The notes under the pieces: model-generated | The model's input: only the letters and a program-made list of their open reading frames with translations | What the model was told of the DNA's origin: nothing | The model's database searches: none | From: Bedellia somnulentella | Lineage: Eukaryota > Arthropoda > Insecta > Lepidoptera > Bedelliidae | Assembly (NCBI GenBank): GCA_963576735.1 | Contig: OY755177.1 | Span: 18,662,001-18,726,000 of the forward strand | DNA: 64,000 nt | Direction: 5' to 3' | Program-made: the position numbers and the translations under genes | Shown: one piece after another, positions 63,875-64,000 of the stretch | How the letters are laid out: each line of letters starts with the position of its first letter | How positions within the stretch are numbered: position 1 is the stretch's first letter

Positions 63875-64000
63875 CATAACATAACGTAAACGATCACGCC
63901 GTTTATCCCCGAAGGGGTTGGCAGAGGTACCAATACTTCTGAACTCACATGGCAGCGCCATCTAGTATCCAGAGAAGGTACCCACGTTTTGCTTGGACAG
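63875..64000 (-). mobile_element. SINE A, cut by window edge
   Basis: (CATAA)n tail, GATCACGCCGTTTATCCCCG, GGCAGCGCCATCTAGTATCC; same variant as 51511-51761. Confidence 0.85.

Overview
The window looks like nuclear DNA of an insect, very probably a moth or butterfly. It is AT-rich and intron-rich. It is full of short dispersed repeats with (TATG)n or (TTATG)n tails, and it carries two Helitrons with the CTAG-ending 3' terminus common in Lepidoptera. The order-level call is inference from repeat types; no species-diagnostic gene is present.

Two host genes can be assembled exon by exon with matching splice phases, and both encode proteins of the ciliary/flagellar axoneme. MNS1 lies on the + strand (4787-40989, 9 exons, 503 codons). 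DRC11/IQCA1 lies on the - strand (46512-57568, 18 exons, 884 codons). They converge tail to tail across about 5.5 kb of repeat-rich DNA. A weak candidate first exon with a signal-peptide-like sequence lies at 60352-60439 (+).

Layout: 1-4786 holds a LINE relic, a 35-bp and a 46-bp minisatellite and a GC-rich LINE tail. From 4787 to 13904 come MNS1 exons 1-5, whose introns hold a Helitron, an OTU-bearing relic, a long-TIR element and SINEs. MNS1 intron 5 (13905-35103) is a transposon nest. A 19.2-kb element bounded by about 55-bp inverted repeats carries an antisense gene for a large zinc-binding protein with a FEN1/XPG-like (PIN-superfamily) 5'-nuclease domain. That gene's 5'-UTR intron was invaded by a LINE. 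The LINE was then invaded by a Ty1/copia element (TSD GTATC) and by a TIR MITE. The copia element was in turn invaded by a very young Ty3/gypsy element (559-bp LTRs with one difference seen). From 35104 to 41930 come MNS1 exons 6-9 and a tandemly repeated gene end. From 41930 to 46511 is intergenic repeats. From 46512 to 57568 is DRC11, with MITEs, a pogo-like element and SINEs in its introns. From 57694 a LINE sits 126 bp upstream of the DRC11 start, followed by more SINEs and a hAT-like element to the right edge.

The best candidate for something undescribed is the inverted-repeat-bounded element whose only own gene is the FEN1-like nuclease. All catalytic acidic positions expected of the fold appear to be present, and most of its reading-frame breaks sit at A-runs. 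It may therefore be a recently active mobile element with an unusual nuclease, or a parasite of another element.
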